From an uncultured Pseudoteredinibacter sp. (GTDB lineage Bacteria; Pseudomonadota; Gammaproteobacteria; Pseudomonadales; Cellvibrionaceae): DNA of 64,000 nucleotides. The translations under genes and the position numbers were made by a program. The notes below the pieces were generated by a model that saw only the letters and a program-made list of their open reading frames with translations, was not told the origin of the DNA and made no database searches. The stretch spans positions 310,001 through 374,000 of the forward strand of contig NZ_CANMYE010000001.1 of the NCBI RefSeq assembly GCF_947502065.1. Reading direction: 5' to 3'. Positions within the stretch are counted from its first letter, which is position 1, and every line of letters starts with the position of its first letter. Positions 18,247 to 26,583 of the stretch are shown in pieces.

Positions 18247-19725
18247 TTATTTGCCGCCTGATTCATTGATCAAGTACTGCACTAGCATGCTAACAGGGCG
18301 GCCAGTTGCACCTTTGGCAGCGCCTGAGTGCCAGGCGGTACCGGCAATATCCAAGTGTGCCCAATCATACTTTTTAGCAAAACGTGACAAGAAACAAGCT
18401 GCGGTGATACTGCCACCTGGCATGCCGCCAATATTCGCCATATCGGCAAAATTACTGTCTAGCTGTGGCTGGTACTCATCCCATAATGGCATGTGCCAAG
18501 CCTTATCTTCGGCTTGCTTACCGGCATCTAGCAGCTTCTCAGCCAGTGCATCTTTGTTTGAGTAAACGGCAGTGGCGTGCTTTCCTAGAGCCACAACACA
18601 GGCACCTGTCAGGGTAGCAACATCAACGACGGCTTTAGGCTTATAGCGCTCGGCGTAGGTAAGAGCATCACACAAAACCAAGCGACCTTCGGCATCAGTA
18701 TTTAGCACTTCAATGGTTTGCCCAGACATTGAAGTAACAATATCACCTGGCTTGGTAGCGTGGCCGTTTGGCATATTCTCAGTAGCTGGCACCAAAGCCA
18801 CAACATTGATCGGTAGGGCAAGCTCAAGCAAAGATTGCATGGCGCCAAATACGGCGGCAGCACCGCCCATATCAAACTTCATTTCATCCATGCCGGCGCC
18901 AGGCTTTAGGCTGATGCCGCCGGTATCAAAGGTTATACCTTTGCCCACCAGCACGATAGGCTTGGCAGATTTGGCGCCACCTTTGTACTCCATGATGATG
19001 AACTGCGAGGGTTCATCGGAACCTGCAGCAACAGATAGATAAGAACCCATGCCTAGCTTCTCAGCCTGCTTTGCTGACAGCGCTTTGGCACTCATGTTTT
19101 TGTATTCTTTGGCGAGGCGCTTGGCATTGTCGGTAAGGTGGGTAGGGGTACAAACATTACCTGGGCGGTTTGCCAGATCTTTAGCTAGACTAACGCCTTT
19201 TGCGATGGCCGCGCCAACGGCTGCGGCTTTTTTAACGCCGTTTTGCGCTTTTTTATTGTCGATAACTAGAGTAATTTTCTTCAGTTTAGCTGGGCTTTTC
19301 TTATCGCTTTTAAGTTCTTCAAAACGATAGGCCTTGGCATTCATGCGCTCAGCGGCAAAGCGCGCTTGGCTCTCTAAATCTACTCCATTATCGGAATCCA
19401 AAAACAAGCTAGCGTCTTTGCAGGCACTGCCAGCAATCGCTGCATAGGCTTTTTGACACGCATCGCCAAAGCTCTTTGCGTTTAAGTCTTTCGCTTTACC
19501 TAGGCCTAAAAGAACGATGCGCTTGGCTTTTGCGTTACCAGCAATTACTTGTGTTTGACCGGCTTTACCAGTGAAATCACCCAAGGCGCAAACAGCAGAT
19601 ATCGCGCCATTGTCATCTAAAGCTTTTGCTGCTGTGCTTAGTTTGGCTTTTTCATAGACCGCCACAATGGCGCAATCGGTGCTTAACTCGTTAGCTTTAG
19701 CTGTTTTTGTTTGAAAATTGATCAT
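18247..19725 (-). CDS. pepA: Leucyl aminopeptidase (M17)
   Basis: The product has 492 residues from the ATG at 19725 (start of INFQTKTAK); an in-frame upstream start would add 15 residues that do not look conserved. The di-metal signature blocks GKGITFDTGGISLKP, MKFDMGGAAAV and NTDAEGRL are intact, with catalytic Lys and Arg in place. PepA removes N-terminal residues from peptides and, in enterobacteria, also acts as a DNA-binding accessory factor for site-specific recombination. It is transcribed away from lptF and is followed by holC 41 bases downstream. Confidence 0.97.
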   Translation of the reverse strand: MINFQTKTAKANELSTDCAIVAVYEKAKLSTAAKALDDNGAISAVCALGDFTGKAGQTQVIAGNAKAKRIVLLGLGKAKDLNAKSFGDACQKAYAAIAGSACKDASLFLDSDNGVDLESQARFAAERMNAKAYRFEELKSDKKSPAKLKKITLVIDNKKAQNGVKKAAAVGAAIAKGVSLAKDLANRPGNVCTPTHLTDNAKRLAKEYKNMSAKALSAKQAEKLGMGSYLSVAAGSDEPSQFIIMEYKGGAKSAKPIVLVGKGITFDTGGISLKPGAGMDEMKFDMGGAAAVFGAMQSLLELALPINVVALVPATENMPNGHATKPGDIVTSMSGQTIEVLNTDAEGRLVLCDALTYAERYKPKAVVDVATLTGACVVALGKHATAVYSNKDALAEKLLDAGKQAEDKAWHMPLWDEYQPQLDSNFADMANIGGMPGGSITAACFLSRFAKKYDWAHLDIAGTAWHSGAAKGATGRPVSMLVQYLINESGGK

Positions 19726-20046
19726 AGTGAATTCCGAGACAAAGTATCCTGTTTGCTGGATAATAGACAAAATTAGAGTTTAGGCCATGTTGGCTTCGGC
19801 ACTGGCCATAGTTAAACCAGCAATACTCAAAACCGACACTTTAGCATTTTCGCGCTATGTCTACCAAGACGCATGAAACAGCAAGATCCCCATTGTTGGG
19901 TGAATTGGGATCTAAGATTGTTTTTATTGGTCTTATATGGATTCATAGCTCTAGAGCTTAACCCTGTTGCTAGTATGGGCAAACCGGCAAGAATGACAGT
20001 GCGATAAAAAGAAGGTTGCTGATTTGGCAAAGAGAAAGGACAGCGA

Positions 20047-21165
20047 GTGATTATTTTTCGTTACTTGGCCCGTGAGGTCATGTTTACCATGTTGGCGGTA
20101 AGCAGTGTATTGCTGCTGATTACAATGAGCGGGCGCTTTGTGAAGTATCTTGCGCAGGCAGCTGCCGGTCAGCTCGATGCGGATGTATTGCTTTCGATTA
20201 TGGTGTTTCGTGTGCCAGGCTTTTTAGAGTTGGTTCTGCCACTGGGTTTATTTATTGGTATTTTGCTGGCCTATGGCCGACTATACATGGAAAGCGAAAT
20301 GACCGTGCTTTCGGCTTGTGGCTTTAGCCAGGCTCGCCTGACTCGCTTCACCTTGATCCCTGCGCTTTTAGTTGCCGCCTTTGTCGCTTTGCTATCCCTG
20401 GCAATTACTCCAATGGGTGTAGATAAAGCCGAATTGATTTTAAACGAACAAAAAAAGCGCAGTGAATTTGATGGTCTATACCCTGGTCGTTTTATGCCTT
20501 TGAGCCGTGCGGGTGCGGTTAGCTATACCGAAAGCTTGAGTGAAGATCGTAAAGAAATGCAGCAGGTTTTTATGGCCGGTCAAGCCAGTAGCCAAGGTGA
20601 TGTAGGCGTAGTAAAGGCCAAACAAGGACGGCAGGTTGATAACCCTGAGTACGGGCAGCGCTACCTAGTGCTTAATGATGGCTATCGATATGAAGGGAAG
20701 CCGGGCCATCAATCTTATAGCGTTACAAAATTTGCTGAGCAAGGGCAGTACCTGCACGTCGATGACCCGGGTGCAGTTATTCCTCGCAAAACAGATCGTA
20801 AATCCACGATGGAATTATGGCAGTCCCAGGCTGTATCCGATAATGCCACTTTGCACTGGCGCTTTTCTCTTCCAGTACTGGTATTGATCGTGAGTTTATT
20901 GGCCGTACCATTGAGTAAAACTAATCCTCGTCAGGGTCGTTACGTTAAAATGATTCCAGCGATCTTGCTATATATTATTTATCTTGTTTCTTTAAATGCT
21001 GCTCGTGGCGCAGCGGAAGATGGCAAGGTTTCAGTTTGGCTGGGAATCTGGGGGATTCATGGAATATTTTTGGCGATCTCGGTATTGCTAATGCTTTGGC
21101 CAGATTGGATGAGAAAGGTAAGTTATAAACCAGATGCACAGGAGACAGCTAATGCTGCAGCTTAG
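20047..21165 (+). CDS. lptF: LPS export ABC transporter permease LptF
   Basis: This is a 372-residue permease that starts at GTG 20047, after AGAGAAAGGA. It has three N-terminal helices, a large periplasmic beta-jellyroll domain (about residues 125-255) and three C-terminal helices, the YjgP/YjgQ architecture. It works with LptG and LptB2 to extract lipopolysaccharide from the inner membrane. The opening IIFRYLAREVMFTMLAVS is characteristic. lptG overlaps its 3' end by 14 bases, and pepA is divergent upstream, as in Pseudomonas-type genomes. Confidence 0.96.
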   Translation: MIIFRYLAREVMFTMLAVSSVLLLITMSGRFVKYLAQAAAGQLDADVLLSIMVFRVPGFLELVLPLGLFIGILLAYGRLYMESEMTVLSACGFSQARLTRFTLIPALLVAAFVALLSLAITPMGVDKAELILNEQKKRSEFDGLYPGRFMPLSRAGAVSYTESLSEDRKEMQQVFMAGQASSQGDVGVVKAKQGRQVDNPEYGQRYLVLNDGYRYEGKPGHQSYSVTKFAEQGQYLHVDDPGAVIPRKTDRKSTMELWQSQAVSDNATLHWRFSLPVLVLIVSLLAVPLSKTNPRQGRYVKMIPAILLYIIYLVSLNAARGAAEDGKVSVWLGIWGIHGIFLAISVLLMLWPDWMRKVSYKPDAQETANAAA

Positions 21166-22216
21166 TTGGTATATTGCTAAGTCAGTGGTAGGCGCTGTGG
21201 CGATGGTTTTGTTGGTCATCTTATCTTTAGATGTTATCTCCGCTTTGGTAGACCAGCTCAGTGATATGCGTGGCGATTACAATTTTACTGAGGTTTTGAT
21301 CTACGTTGGCTTAACGATTCCTCGCCGTATTATTGAGTACATTCCTTTTTCCGCCTTAGTGGGCTGCTTAATTGGTTTGGGTATCTTGGCAAGCTCTAGT
21401 GAGCTTGTTGTAATGCGTGCGGCTGGGGTTACGGTTGCTCGAATAACCGTTGCGGTGCTAAAGCCCGTACTACTGTTTATTGCCTTAGGTTTATTGCTAG
21501 GTGAGTATGTAACGCCATTTACCGAACAAGCTGCCGAGAGCCGACGTTCGGTTGCTTTAGGGCGTGGTTTAGCGCTTGATGATAAGGGTATGTGGAATCG
21601 TGACGGCGACGAATATGTGCATGCCAACACGGTATTACCTGGTGGTGTATTAATGGGGGTGACCCGTTATCAGTTTGATTCCGAAGGCAAGATGCTTTCA
21701 TCGAGCTTTTCGGATCGCGCCACTTTTCAAGGCGATCATTGGCTAGAAGAGAAGGCCAATGTGTCTAGCTTTTCCGCTAGTGGTAAAAACATTGAGCAAA
21801 AGTACTTTCAAACTCGTCAGTGGCAAACCGATTTAACACCCGCGCTTTTATCTTTGTTAGTGCTAAGCCCGGAAGGACTGTCGATCAATGATTTGCATCG
21901 TTATACCGAATATCTAGACCAACAGGGGCTAGAAACTAGTCAGTATCGCTTGGCTTTTTGGCAGAAAGTTTTACAGCCGTTTGCAACCGCTAGCTTGGTT
22001 CTGATCGCGGTAAGTTTTATCTTCGGCCCTTTGCGCGAAACTACCATGGGCTACCGTATTTTTACCGGTGTCTTGGTTGGAATTGTATTTCGCACATCAC
22101 AAGATCTTTTAGGGCCTTCTAGCTTGGTTTTCGGTTTTCCGCCGGTGATTGCCGTGGCGATACCTATTGTCATATGTGCGATAATAGGATTCTTGCTGCT
22201 TCGTAAGGCCAACTAA
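21152..22216 (+). CDS. lptG: LPS export ABC transporter permease LptG
   Basis: The protein has 354 residues from the ATG at 21152, chosen because CAGGAGA lies eight bases upstream; an in-frame ATG at 21134 has no such site. Topology mirrors LptF: three helices, a periplasmic domain (about 130-255) and three helices. LptF and LptG form the membrane heterodimer of the lipopolysaccharide extractor. The 14-bp overlap with lptF indicates coupled translation. A strong bidirectional terminator follows. Confidence 0.96.
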   Translation: MLQLSWYIAKSVVGAVAMVLLVILSLDVISALVDQLSDMRGDYNFTEVLIYVGLTIPRRIIEYIPFSALVGCLIGLGILASSSELVVMRAAGVTVARITVAVLKPVLLFIALGLLLGEYVTPFTEQAAESRRSVALGRGLALDDKGMWNRDGDEYVHANTVLPGGVLMGVTRYQFDSEGKMLSSSFSDRATFQGDHWLEEKANVSSFSASGKNIEQKYFQTRQWQTDLTPALLSLLVLSPEGLSINDLHRYTEYLDQQGLETSQYRLAFWQKVLQPFATASLVLIAVSFIFGPLRETTMGYRIFTGVLVGIVFRTSQDLLGPSSLVFGFPPVIAVAIPIVICAIIGFLLLRKAN

Positions 22217-22242
22217 TCGTTGCTAATTATTTAGAGAGTGCA

Positions 22243-22280
22243 CAATAAAAAAGGGCGTTGTTTAACGCCCTTTTTTATTG
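22243..22280. terminator. Bidirectional intrinsic terminator
   Basis: A perfect 17-bp stem with an A-rich left arm and T-rich right arm (AAAAAAGGGCGTT, loop GTTT, AACGCCCTTTTTT) stands between lptG and the convergent RDD gene. It can end transcription from both sides. Confidence 0.92.
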
Positions 22281-22326
22281 GGGTGAAGTATCTTGCCGCT
22301 TGATATTGGCGCTAAATACTCAGCGC

Positions 22327-22791
22327 TTATTTACTTTTAGGCAACTGCAGCATATAGGTTTTACTAATGATGTCATGCAGGCAGCGTGAGTCTTTATCGA
22401 TCAAAGCGTATAGATACCCGATGCCAGCTGCCGCCAGCATCACAGGAGCGAGAAAACAGCGTAAGTAGCACTGCCCCCAACTTGGGCGCTTACCGTCTTC
22501 GTTCACCAGTGCTAAACGCCAGGCTTTCATGCCTAAAGTTTGCCCGCCTTTTTGGCGCCAACAAAAGCTGCAAAAACTGCTTAAAAATAATACCAGTCCG
22601 ATAAAGCCAATGGTGCCCATGGAGGCTCTTTCGCCAGCTGCTGGCTCACCACTGATTTGTACCTGAATGAATAACACTAAGGCTGAGTAGGCCATCGCTA
22701 AGGCCATGTAGATTAAGCTGTCGTAGATAATGGCAAATATGCGCTTCCATAGGGCAGCTGGGGGCAGAGCCGTGTTGTTGCTATCAGACAT
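22327..22791 (-). CDS. RDD-family membrane protein
   Basis: A 154-residue protein from the ATG at 22791; an upstream in-frame start would add 12 unlikely residues. The block ALWKRIFAIIYDSLIYMALAMAY carries the Arg/Asp pattern of the RDD family, and MKAWRLALVNEDGKRPSWGQCYLR is the conserved second block. Three hydrophobic helices are seen. RDD proteins are inner-membrane proteins; some act as Na+/H+ antiporters, most are uncharacterised. It converges on lptG. Confidence 0.85.
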   Translation of the reverse strand: MSDSNNTALPPAALWKRIFAIIYDSLIYMALAMAYSALVLFIQVQISGEPAAGERASMGTIGFIGLVLFLSSFCSFCWRQKGGQTLGMKAWRLALVNEDGKRPSWGQCYLRCFLAPVMLAAAGIGYLYALIDKDSRCLHDIISKTYMLQLPKSK

Positions 22792-22930
22792 AGATTTAAC
22801 GCCAAAGAAAAAGGCGCAGTGTAGCAAAGTATGGAGCCATAAATTAAGAGGCCTAGCCGCATAATTGTGACTAGACCTTTTTGAAAAGTGCAGTGAGAAG
22901 CGTTACTGAGAGGGGGCCGGCCCCTTGAAA

Positions 22931-23347
22931 CTAGAAAAAGCGATGTTCGAATGCCAGTTTCAGGGTATCGCCAGACATCTTTAAACCGTAATTGGTTTTA
23001 CCTAATTTGTTGTCATCTTTTAGGCCGTTGTAGCGTTTTTTCTTAGCGCCACTCTCAACCCAATATTGCTTAAAGTGCTTTTTGAAGGCTTTTTTAATGG
23101 CCTTGTTGCTGCGCTTGGGGCCAGTTTCATTGGCATGCTGCGCCATCCACTGATAGTTAAGAGCCTGTTGAGTATGGCTCATTTCAGAGTTGCGTTTGCT
23201 TTTTGCAGCTTCGTGCAGCTCTTCATTGCTCATACTGTGAAGACTCTCATCTTGCCAAGTCTCAGCGTATTTCTCCGCCATGGTGGTGGAGATAAAACAC
23301 AGGCATAAAGATGGCGCTAGCCAGTATTTGATAAGTTGTTTAAGCAT
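22931..23347 (-). CDS. Hypothetical exported basic protein
   Basis: The start at 23347 is set by GGGAGG just upstream; the predicted 138-residue protein has a signal peptide ending around TTMA. The mature part is rich in Lys and Asn, with a Lys-rich middle (KKAFKKHFKQYW) and a C-terminus ending in Phe after a strand-like LKLAFEHRFF, which hints at outer-membrane insertion or association. No family is recognised. It stands alone. Confidence 0.65.
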   Translation of the reverse strand: MLKQLIKYWLAPSLCLCFISTTMAEKYAETWQDESLHSMSNEELHEAAKSKRNSEMSHTQQALNYQWMAQHANETGPKRSNKAIKKAFKKHFKQYWVESGAKKKRYNGLKDDNKLGKTNYGLKMSGDTLKLAFEHRFF

Positions 23348-23696
23348 TTTAAACCTCCCTCGCCATACCCCATGGCGACTGTCTTGCAAGATCATTGTGC
23401 GACCTTTCTTTACAGTTTAGAAGCTTATTTTGCTAAATGGTTTTGTCCCAAAGCGCTTGTCTAGGCGGATTAAAAATTGGCCACTAAGACAGGTTTTTTT
23501 CAAAAACAGGGGAACTCGCCCAATTAAAATATATTCTGCCGAAGTAAACACTAACATTAATTTCTGGCTTGATGAATAAATGCTCACTTTAAGAATGAAA
23601 GCTAGAGTGGCGGGTGGGTTTTTATGGTTTATTGATCTAAGTGTTTCGCCGACGAGCTGTGCGAATGCGCTTATTGTGGCGCTTTTTATCGCAATG
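23348..23696. other. 349-bp stretch without a supported gene
   Basis: This is the upstream region of the exported basic protein and the tail of the lipid kinase gene. A 66-codon plus-strand frame here runs into the kinase gene antisense and is not supported. No clear operator or terminator is seen. Confidence 0.5.
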
Positions 23697-24617
23697 TTAA
23701 TGAGCTTTGTGGATGAATTTCAGACAGTTGTCACTACTGCTAATCCTGCAGGGCAGCATGCCAAAATCGTCGCCATCTAGCTGAATGGGCTCATTTTCTT
23801 GTGGGGATGTAATCTCGATATCCGCAACTCGGTATTGATCGACCCCGGGGCATTTATGCATTAAGCCTAAGGGTAATGCCAGTAACGCCAATATGAATTG
23901 TGCCGTATTGCCTGTAATTGTGGTTACAGTGAGGTGTTTGTCCTCTAGCCTGCCGTTTGGGCAAAGAGTGTAGGAGCCCGCATAGTATCGGCCATTGCTG
24001 ACGATAGCAGCATTAACTTTATGTATTTCATCCTCAATGCTAAGGTCATAATGTCTCTGGCTAGCATGAGACAGCTCCTTGAACATAGATACAACATAAG
24101 CCAGCTTGCCAAAGCGTTTTTTTAAATTTGAATCCAGCTTGTGTACAACCCACGCATCAAAGCCGACCCCTGCCATTAACAGCATAGCTTTTTGATTAAT
24201 CGTTGCCAGCTGAACTTCTCGAATTGGGCGCTGCTTGATCAGAGCCATAATCTCGGGAATTTTATGGCGCTTTGCTAAACCATTGATGCCAAGTTCTCTC
24301 GCAAGGACATTGGCGGTACCTGTGGATAGCGCCAGTATTGGAGTGTCAAAGCATTGCTTGGCAAGCAGGCCAGCGGCCACCTCGTTGATTGTGCCATCAC
24401 CGCCGGCAACGATAATTAGATCGGCCTGCCAATTTTCTTCGATAAGATAACGGGTAGCATCGCCACTAGATTGGGTGTCGTAGCGCTGCCAAAAATATCC
24501 GTCTTGATTTATTTGTTCACACAGTGCATCTAGCCAGTATTTATCGCTGTAACCAGAAATTGGATTGCAAATTAGCAGTATTTTTTTAGCAGTGGGGCGG
24601 GTGGTATTAATGATCAA
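23697..24617 (-). CDS. Diacylglycerol/lipid kinase family protein
   Basis: This is a 306-residue DAGK-catalytic-domain protein (YegS/BmrU-like). The nucleotide-binding block IIVAGGDGTINEVAAGL carries the GGDGT motif, preceded by LICNPISGY and followed by LSTGTANVLARELG. Such enzymes phosphorylate diacylglycerol, phosphatidylglycerol or sphingoid lipids at the membrane surface. Translation seems to start at TTG 24617, with AAAGGA close upstream. A C-terminal ligand block DGDDFGMLPC is also typical. Which lipid is used cannot be told. Confidence 0.9.
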   Translation of the reverse strand: MIINTTRPTAKKILLICNPISGYSDKYWLDALCEQINQDGYFWQRYDTQSSGDATRYLIEENWQADLIIVAGGDGTINEVAAGLLAKQCFDTPILALSTGTANVLARELGINGLAKRHKIPEIMALIKQRPIREVQLATINQKAMLLMAGVGFDAWVVHKLDSNLKKRFGKLAYVVSMFKELSHASQRHYDLSIEDEIHKVNAAIVSNGRYYAGSYTLCPNGRLEDKHLTVTTITGNTAQFILALLALPLGLMHKCPGVDQYRVADIEITSPQENEPIQLDGDDFGMLPCRISSSDNCLKFIHKAH

Positions 24618-24791
24618 TGTTCCTTTGAGTGCAGCTTGTTATCAACATAGGCGGTTAATAGTAGCATGAAGGTGGGGCTACTCTAGTGGACTTGCTAGTG
24701 CATGCAGTATAATTGCGGCCTTTGAATATGCAGCAACTGCTGCTCTGATAGATTTGCCCTGCCTTTATGGCGTATTTTGGAACCATACAAC

Positions 24792-26279
24792 ATGACTGTA
24801 CGCACGCGTATTGCCCCTTCACCTACTGGAGATCCCCACGTAGGTACTGCTTATATTGCTTTGTTTAACCTGTGTTTTGCTAAGCAGCACGGCGGTGAGT
24901 TTATATTGCGTATCGAAGATACCGACCAGCAACGCTCCACTCTCGAATCTGAGCAGGCTATTTATGACAGCTTGCGCTGGTTAGGTTTAGATTGGGCTGA
25001 AGGCCCAGATAAGGGTGGGGATTTTGGCCCTTATCGCCAGAGTGAGCGTAAAGATATCTATGCACAATATGCTCAGCAATTGCTTGATAGTGGGCATGCC
25101 TTTAAGTGCTATCGTACCCCAGAAGAGCTAGACGAGTTGCGCACCGCACGCCGCGAGGCAGGTGGTTTTGCGGCACTTAAGCCTAGCGAGCTTAAGCTTA
25201 CTGAGGAAGAAGCGGCCAAGCGTGAAGCTGATGGCATGCCTTATGTGGTTCGCATGGTGGTTCCAGAAGGTGAAGGCCCATGTCCGGTAGAAGATATGTT
25301 GCGTGGCACTATCGAGCTTGACTGGGGGCAGGTGGATGCCCAGATTCTATTAAAATCTGACGGTATGCCTACCTACCACCTAGCGAATGTTGTGGATGAT
25401 CACCTAATGGAGATTACCCATGTGTTGCGTGGTGAAGAGTGGATTAACTCGGCCCCTAAGCACAAATTACTGTATGAATACTTCGGCTGGGATATGCCTC
25501 AATTGTGTCATTTGCCGCTGTTGCGTAATCCTGACAAATCTAAATTGAGTAAGCGTAAAAACCCAACGAGTATTTTATATTATCAACGCATGGGTTTTTT
25601 GCCAGAGGCCTTGCTGAATTACCTAGGGCGTATGGGTTGGTCCATGCCCGATGAAAGCGAGAAGTTCAGCCTTGATCAAATGATGGCCAACTTTGATATT
25701 CAGCGTGTGAGTTTGGGTGGTCCAATCTTTGACGTGGAAAAGCTTACTTGGTTAAACGGCTTGTGGATTCGTGAAGATTTCTCGGTAGAGCAATTGGCCG
25801 ATCGCCTGCAAGAGTGGGCTTTAAACCGCGATAACTTAGTGAAGGTATTGCCATTGGCGCAAAGCCGAATGAACACTTTGAGTGATTTTGCGCCACTGGC
25901 CAGCTTTTTAGCGGCCGGGCAGTTGCCAATCAACGAAGACAGCTTTGCCCAAGTTAAGCTGGAAGAAGAGCAGTTAAAGCACGTGCTGCAATTTGCCTTG
26001 TGGCGCTTAGAAGCTCTGCGCAGCTGGGAGCGAGATGAAATCTTCAATTGTTTGAAAGAGCTGTCTACCCAAATGGACATCAAATTGAAGGATTTCTTGG
26101 CGCCGCTATTTATTGCCATTGCGGGCACAACGGCATCATTTTCGGTTATGGATTCCATGGCCTTGTTAGGCCCCGATATGAGTCGCGCCAGAATCCGCCA
26201 TGCCTTAAATGCTCAATTTGGCGAATTTGGTAAGAAAGCTATGAAAAAGCTGGAAAAATCCTACCAAAGTTTAGGGTAG
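24792..26279 (+). CDS. gltX: Glutamyl-tRNA synthetase
   Basis: The 495-residue class Ib enzyme starts at ATG 24792 ([20 protein letters not shown]). HIGH-type [10 protein letters not shown] and the KMSKS-type KLSKRKNP are present, along with [13 protein letters not shown]. It charges tRNA-Glu in the cytoplasm. The length and the helical C-terminal anticodon-binding domain are normal. A TTG 15 bases upstream is in frame but unlikely. In many Pseudomonas-like genomes gltX also lies near tRNA-Ala/Glu genes, as here. Confidence 0.97.
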   Translation: MTVRTRIAPSPTGDPHVGTAYIALFNLCFAKQHGGEFILRIEDTDQQRSTLESEQAIYDSLRWLGLDWAEGPDKGGDFGPYRQSERKDIYAQYAQQLLDSGHAFKCYRTPEELDELRTARREAGGFAALKPSELKLTEEEAAKREADGMPYVVRMVVPEGEGPCPVEDMLRGTIELDWGQVDAQILLKSDGMPTYHLANVVDDHLMEITHVLRGEEWINSAPKHKLLYEYFGWDMPQLCHLPLLRNPDKSKLSKRKNPTSILYYQRMGFLPEALLNYLGRMGWSMPDESEKFSLDQMMANFDIQRVSLGGPIFDVEKLTWLNGLWIREDFSVEQLADRLQEWALNRDNLVKVLPLAQSRMNTLSDFAPLASFLAAGQLPINEDSFAQVKLEEEQLKHVLQFALWRLEALRSWERDEIFNCLKELSTQMDIKLKDFLAPLFIAIAGTTASFSVMDSMALLGPDMSRARIRHALNAQFGEFGKKAMKKLEKSYQSLG

Positions 26280-26583
26280 CTCCACCCAGAAATCAGAAGT
26301 GTGGCATGGAGGCAGATAAGGAATTAGGCGCTATACTTATCTAGTAATTTGAATTTATGGCGGAATTTTCCGCCTAAATTCCAATCTTGGCGTGATAAAC
26401 CATCACTCTAAGGGTGAGTTGTTGTGAATTAGCTCACATTTGACTAAAATTCCATAAGTAATATAAGAAGTAATTAGGTTGGAACCTAATAAACGCCAAC
26501 AAAATAGGCGACTAGGATGGTTGAAAGGGGTAACGCTATTAAAAAGACAATTGCTAACTTACGGTTTTTCACCGAGCAAAAAC
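26280..26583. other. 304-bp regulatory region upstream of fimV-like gene
   Basis: No gene is seen. The stretch contains a perfect CRP-type site at 26423-26438 and the long leader of the FimV-like gene. Confidence 0.6.
26423..26438. promoter_or_regulatory. CRP/Vfr-type binding site
   Basis: TGTGA-ATTAGC-TCACA matches the CRP consensus TGTGA-N6-TCACA in all ten fixed positions, with TTT continuing on the right as in the extended consensus. It lies about 150 bp upstream of the fimV-like start. CRP or Vfr with cyclic AMP controls motility and fimbrial functions in related bacteria. Confidence 0.65.

Noticed and set aside
23580..23780. 66-codon plus-strand frame
   Set aside because: Its 3' third is antisense to the lipid kinase gene; no convincing ribosome site and no natural C-terminus.
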